Shown here: piece after piece, positions 4,774-8,162 of the stretch
How positions within the stretch are numbered: position 1 is the stretch's first letter
Layout: each line of letters starts with the position of its first letter
NCBI GenBank assembly: GCA_009774155.1
Contig: VSNE01000120.1
Coordinates: 1 to 8,162 of the forward strand
DNA: 8,162 bases
Source: Lachnospiraceae bacterium
GTDB lineage: Bacteria; Bacillota; Clostridia; Lachnospirales; Lachnospiraceae
Reading direction: 5' to 3'
Translations under genes and position numbers: made by a program
Notes under the pieces: model-generated
Told to the model about the DNA's origin: nothing
The model's database searches: none
What the model saw: only the letters and a program-made list of their open reading frames with translations

Positions 4774-6622
4774 GGCAGACACCTCCTCCGTAGGCGGCTG
4801 CTCCGCATCCGGAGCAGCCCTGCCGGCAGTTTTTCGTCACTTTCTCTTCATGCGCCTTACTCCACTCCCGCTCCAGAAACGCGCGGCTCACGCCGATGTC
4901 AATGAAATCCCATGGAAATATTTCATCCAGAGCACGCTTCCTTGTAGTATAAAAATTCATATCAATTCCGCACTCCTCAAAAGCCTCCAGCCAGAGAGAA
5001 TTGCGGAACCATTCGCTCCAGGAATCAAACAGGCATCCTTTTTCATAGGCTCTGCGGATAACGGCTCCTACCTTTCTGTCTCCCCTGGCCAGAATTCCCT
5101 CCAGCACTGTCACATCCGCCTCATGCCAGTTATATTTCATGCTCTTTCTGTTTTTTTGTTCCTTTATCTCATGATTCACCACATAAGCACGCTGCAGAAA
5201 TTCTTCCTTTGTGCACATCTGCGCCCACTGAAACGGAGTAAACGGCTTTGGCACAAAGAAAGAGGTGCTGACCACAATCTGGCATTTTCCGTTTCTCTGT
5301 TCCTTAGGCGTCTCATAATAACGCTCCGCAATTTTCTCGGCAAGCCATGCGATGCTTTTTATATCTTCCTCTGTCTCCGTCGGAAGCCCCAGCATAAAGT
5401 AAAGCTTTACCCGGCTCCAGCCTCCCTCGAATGCCTGCCCGGCGCCGCTTAAAATCACTTCCTCGGTAAGTCCCTTATTGATGACGTCACGAAGCCTCTG
5501 GGAGCCTGCCTCCGGCGCAAAGGTCAGGCTACTCTTTCTCACATCCTGTACCTTGCTCATAACATCCAGAGAAAAAGCATCAATGCGAAGAGACGGAAGG
5601 GATATATTGATCCCCTTTGAGCCAAATTCCTCCATCAGAAAATTCACCAGCTCTCCCAGACAGGAATAATCGCTGGAGCTTAAGGAGCTTAAAGAAATCT
5701 CCTCATATCCGGTGTTTTTCAGCATAGAACAGGCATATTTCTTCAACATTTCCAAATCCCGCTCTCTGGCCGGACGGTACAGCATACCTGCCTGGCAGAA
5801 ACGGCATCCGCGGATACAGCCTCTTTGAATCTCCAGCACTACCCGATCCTGGGTTGCCTTGATAAACGGCGTCACCGGCTTTTCCGGATAAAACGTATCC
5901 GTCATATCCAGAACAAGCTGTTTTTTTACCTTTTCGGGAGCCTCCGGACATCTGGGAGCCATGGATGCAATCGTACCGTCCTCCTTATAAGCCACCTCGT
6001 ACAAGGACGGCACATAGATGCCCGGTATCTGAGCCGCCTGCTTTAAAAATGCTTCTCTGGAAGCTCCTCCCGCCCGCCATTCTTTATATAAATCCATGAG
6101 CCGGAAATACTGAGTCTCTCCTTCTCCGATATAAAACATATCAAAAAACTCTGCCAGCGGCTCCGGATTATAGGCGCAGGGACCGCCTCCTATCACAAAC
6201 GGATGCTCCTTCGTACGTTCTGAAGCCTCCAGGGGAATCTGCGCCAGATCCAGAATCTGCAGAATATTGGTATAACACATCTCATACTGAATGGTGATTC
6301 CCAGAAAATCAAAGTCCTTCACAGGGTCCTGAGACTCCAGTGCAAACAGAGGGATATTTTTCTCTCTCATGATCCTGTCCAGATCCGTCCATGGAGAATA
6401 GACACGCTCGCACCACATATCCTCCCTCCGGTTGAACATATCATATAATATCTGAATCCCCAGATGAGACATTCCAATCTCATATACATCAGGAAAACAC
6501 ATACAAAAACGAATATCCGTTTTTTCTTTGTCTTTTATAACTGCATTCACCTCGCCGCCGATATAGCGGGCAGGCTTTTCAACGGTCATAAGAATCTCAT
6601 CTGATAAAGCTAATTTACGCAT
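4763..6622 (-). CDS. TIGR03960-type radical SAM protein with B12-binding-like N-terminus
   Basis: This is an uncharacterised radical SAM enzyme of 619 residues. The N-terminal about 170 residues resemble a cobalamin-binding Rossmann domain (FPDVYEIGMSHLGIQILYD near 43-61, LGITIQYEM, FVIGGGPCAYNPEPL, IGEGE). I cannot point to a sure cobalt-ligating His. The radical SAM core follows, with the [4Fe-4S] motif CIRGCRFC (Cys269, Cys273, Cys276) after VVLEIQRG. Later blocks are EEISLSSLSSSDYS, ISLPSLRIDAF, LTFAPEAGSQRLRDVINKG and KLYFMLGLPTETEEDI. The extreme C-terminus is cysteine-rich (Cys599, Cys603, Cys606, Cys616), repeating CX3CX2C spacing and suggesting a second metal site. The start ATG at 6622 has AAGGAG 4 bases upstream. 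It follows the membrane-protein gene by 26 bases and overlaps the DUF2344 gene by 11. The family is confident; the substrate is unknown. Confidence 0.92.
   Translation of the reverse strand: MRKLALSDEILMTVEKPARYIGGEVNAVIKDKEKTDIRFCMCFPDVYEIGMSHLGIQILYDMFNRREDMWCERVYSPWTDLDRIMREKNIPLFALESQDPVKDFDFLGITIQYEMCYTNILQILDLAQIPLEASERTKEHPFVIGGGPCAYNPEPLAEFFDMFYIGEGETQYFRLMDLYKEWRAGGASREAFLKQAAQIPGIYVPSLYEVAYKEDGTIASMAPRCPEAPEKVKKQLVLDMTDTFYPEKPVTPFIKATQDRVVLEIQRGCIRGCRFCQAGMLYRPARERDLEMLKKYACSMLKNTGYEEISLSSLSSSDYSCLGELVNFLMEEFGSKGINISLPSLRIDAFSLDVMSKVQDVRKSSLTFAPEAGSQRLRDVINKGLTEEVILSGAGQAFEGGWSRVKLYFMLGLPTETEEDIKSIAWLAEKIAERYYETPKEQRNGKCQIVVSTSFFVPKPFTPFQWAQMCTKEEFLQRAYVVNHEIKEQKNRKSMKYNWHEADVTVLEGILARGDRKVGAVIRRAYEKGCLFDSWSEWFRNSLWLEAFEECGIDMNFYTTRKRALDEIFPWDFIDIGVSRAFLEREWSKAHEEKVTKNCRQGCSGCGAAAYGGGVCHEH
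4796..4819 (-). repeat. Perfect 9-bp inverted repeat just before the DUF2344 ribosome binding site
   Basis: GGCTGCTCC and GGAGCAGCC flank a 6-base loop (GGATGC) inside the last codons of the radical SAM gene, over the C-terminal cysteine motif. The stem ends 8 bases before AGGAGG (4787-4782). As an RNA hairpin it could pause ribosomes or tune reinitiation at the downstream gene. It could equally be a by-product of GC-rich Gly, Cys and Ala codons. Confidence 0.45.
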
Positions 6623-6648
6623 AAAACTCCTTCTAATGGCTCCTTTTG

Positions 6649-8162
6649 TTACTGTAATCCGGTCACGATCTGCACTTTTTCACCTGCAATATATTCCATC
6701 GTAATCCGGTCTCCTTCTTTATAACGGATAATACCCGGAAATTCGCTGACCAGCACGTCAAAAATCAGATCCTTACCGTTTAATACCACATAGTAATGAG
6801 AATTTCCTTCTGATACAACCGGCGCAATTGTCTCAATGGTTCCTGTCTGCTTCTCCCCTGCGGACACCGGCCCACCGGAAATTCCGTTGGTTTTCAGAAG
6901 GCCGATATAAGCCTTCTCGCATTCCGCTACCGTATCGCCGATTGCCACATTCTGATATTTTTTAATATTGACCATGGCATATTTTTTCACCAGCCCTGCA
7001 TCATCCTTCAGAGCCATAAAATAAGTCGGCTCATTTGCCACATTGAGAAGCAGCGGGAAGGTGGAATGATATCCGAGGTTCTGCACCTGGCCTTCCGCGG
7101 AATTCATGGCCGAATACTCCTCCGCACCCGGGCAGGAATAATACTTTGCTTCCATAGTCCTCTGGTTCATCAGGACAAAGCCCACATTAGACTCGTCGCC
7201 GCTGACGGACGTGATACCCGTATAAACCCATACATCGTCCTCCATAGCCAGGTAATTGTATCCGTCCGTCGTCTGCAGGCAGCCCTTCTGGCTCAATACA
7301 CTGTTGAAAAATCCGTTCATATATACGCCGTAGTAGTCATAAAGCTGAATCAGCAGGTTTGCCGAATAGACAGAATCCACCCACTGAGGACAGTCCGCAA
7401 TATCATAGCAGAGGGTTTCTCCGGTAACCGCATTGCACAGCACCACTTTTCCGATGGTCTCTCCCCCGAATAAACCGATATTAAATTTCTTTACCGGGCA
7501 GATCCAGTAAGGCGTTCCCTCCTCATCAATCTCAAAGCTTAGCTGATCAAAGATAAAGGCTGGATAACGGAACCTGAGATGTCTGTAAATATTACGGTTA
7601 AAATATTCTGCCTGGGAATACTTGATATAGCTTCCCTCCGGCAGCCGTACGCACTCCGTATCCTGAGTTGTCATATCTATCATAATGTAGGCCGGAATCC
7701 CCTCTTTCATATTGGTCAGCCATTTGATCGGACTGGCATAGACAAGCGGGGTTACGCGTACAGGCTTGTTCTGGTAGTTGATCTGTGTATACAGGGAGCT
7801 GACCTCGAACTGGGATACCATATCGATCAGCGAACCCATCTTCCGGTTGCCCAGAAGCGTTGCCGAGCTTTTGTCCAGAAGCGGAATTTCGTTATAATCC
7901 ACCTCTGCAATATCCTCTGTAAAGGTTCCTTCCTGAACGGGCAGCAATTCATGGTATTTTTTCGCATTCACGATTGGAGATGACAGAACCCCTCCTGCGA
8001 CATAAATAATCAGGAGCAGGCTGGCGGTCACAAATCCGATTTTCAGCGGCTTTACCTCCCTAAGGGAATCCCCTCTCCGGATATTTTTTATACTGAGCAG
8101 AAGCGTCAGAACAATCACCAGCGATATAATAAACATCCAGAATCCGCTGGAATGGATATTGA
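6649..8162 (-). CDS. Membrane-anchored protein of unknown function, 5' end outside window
   Basis: I do not recognise the function. The frame is open to the right window edge. The first ATG (8136) lies inside a hydrophobic helix and has no ribosome binding site, so the true start is probably outside. Counting from that ATG, a helix at about 1-16 is followed by a basic loop (KNIRRGDSLREVKPLK) and a second helix at about 32-52 (FVTASLLLIIYVAGGVL). The positive-inside rule puts residues 55-495 outside the cell. This large ectodomain is beta-rich and includes RYPAFIFDQLSFEIDE and a YWICPVKKFNIGLFGG segment, followed by VVLCNAVTGETLCYDI, which faintly resembles PepSY-like repeats. Residues 432-495 (GTIETIAPVV to the end, with YKEGDRITMEY) look like a small OB-type beta-barrel. 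The stop TAA is 26 bases before the radical SAM start, so cotranscription is likely. No transport or enzyme motif is seen. Confidence 0.8.
   Translation of the reverse strand, partial: NIHSSGFWMFIISLVIVLTLLLSIKNIRRGDSLREVKPLKIGFVTASLLLIIYVAGGVLSSPIVNAKKYHELLPVQEGTFTEDIAEVDYNEIPLLDKSSATLLGNRKMGSLIDMVSQFEVSSLYTQINYQNKPVRVTPLVYASPIKWLTNMKEGIPAYIMIDMTTQDTECVRLPEGSYIKYSQAEYFNRNIYRHLRFRYPAFIFDQLSFEIDEEGTPYWICPVKKFNIGLFGGETIGKVVLCNAVTGETLCYDIADCPQWVDSVYSANLLIQLYDYYGVYMNGFFNSVLSQKGCLQTTDGYNYLAMEDDVWVYTGITSVSGDESNVGFVLMNQRTMEAKYYSCPGAEEYSAMNSAEGQVQNLGYHSTFPLLLNVANEPTYFMALKDDAGLVKKYAMVNIKKYQNVAIGDTVAECEKAYIGLLKTNGISGGPVSAGEKQTGTIETIAPVVSEGNSHYYVVLNGKDLIFDVLVSEFPGIIRYKEGDRITMEYIAGEKVQIVTGLQ

Noticed and set aside
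4766..5452. 228-residue open frame on the plus strand
   Set aside because: It lies wholly antisense to the conserved radical SAM gene, has no recognisable domain and no convincing ribosome binding site. Its length follows from the codon bias of the opposite strand.
7066..7983. Two plus-strand open frames of about 135 residues (7066-7473 and 7579-7983)
   Set aside because: Both are antisense to the membrane-anchored protein gene, which has a long coherent frame with transmembrane helices. The antisense translations show no protein-like pattern.
1..8162. Mobile elements, CRISPR arrays, tRNA or rRNA genes, defence genes
   Set aside because: I found no transposase or integrase motifs, spaced direct repeats or tRNA cloverleaf. 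All the space is taken by ordinary chromosomal genes on one strand.

Overview
The window looks like chromosome from a low-to-mid GC Firmicute of class Clostridia, most likely a Lachnospiraceae-type gut anaerobe. The evidence is the gene content and order (radical-SAM/DUF2344 pair, RNase E/G, Prp, rplU, rpmA, obgE), the L27 with a Firmicutes-type cleavable N-terminus, the strong AGGAGG ribosome binding sites, and the absence of spo0B between rpmA and obgE. Family assignments come from reading the translations; no database search was run. Every gene lies on the minus strand, so transcription runs from the right edge towards base 1.

Reading with transcription: a membrane-anchored protein of unknown function enters from the right edge with its 5' end outside the window (8162-6649). 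After 26 bases comes a tightly overlapping four-gene block. It encodes a TIGR03960-type radical SAM protein (6622-4763), its DUF2344/TIGR03936 partner (4773-4063), a short RNase E/G-family ribonuclease with a TTG start (4070-2877), and the ribosomal-processing cysteine protease Prp (2880-2533). The overlaps are 11, 8 and 4 bases, which suggests translational coupling. A good intrinsic terminator (2496-2466) closes the block.

Next is a single MBL-fold hydrolase gene (2424-1546) with an unusual H-x-N-x-D-H metal motif. A clear sigma-A-type promoter (1478-1450) and a structured leader (about 1443-1369) then precede rplU (1368-1060), rpmA (1017-730), a 10-bp hairpin, and obgE (663 to beyond base 1).

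The common theme is ribosome and RNA maturation. Prp is expected to trim the N-terminus of the L27 encoded about 1.5 kb downstream, RNase G-type enzymes process rRNA and mRNA, and Obg assists large-subunit assembly. The uncharacterised radical SAM/DUF2344 pair is locked into the same translational unit as RNase G and Prp, so an RNA or ribosome modification role is the most interesting hypothesis here. This is a conserved-type housekeeping region. I see no mobile elements, CRISPR arrays, tRNA or rRNA genes, and no gene-free stretch over 300 bases.
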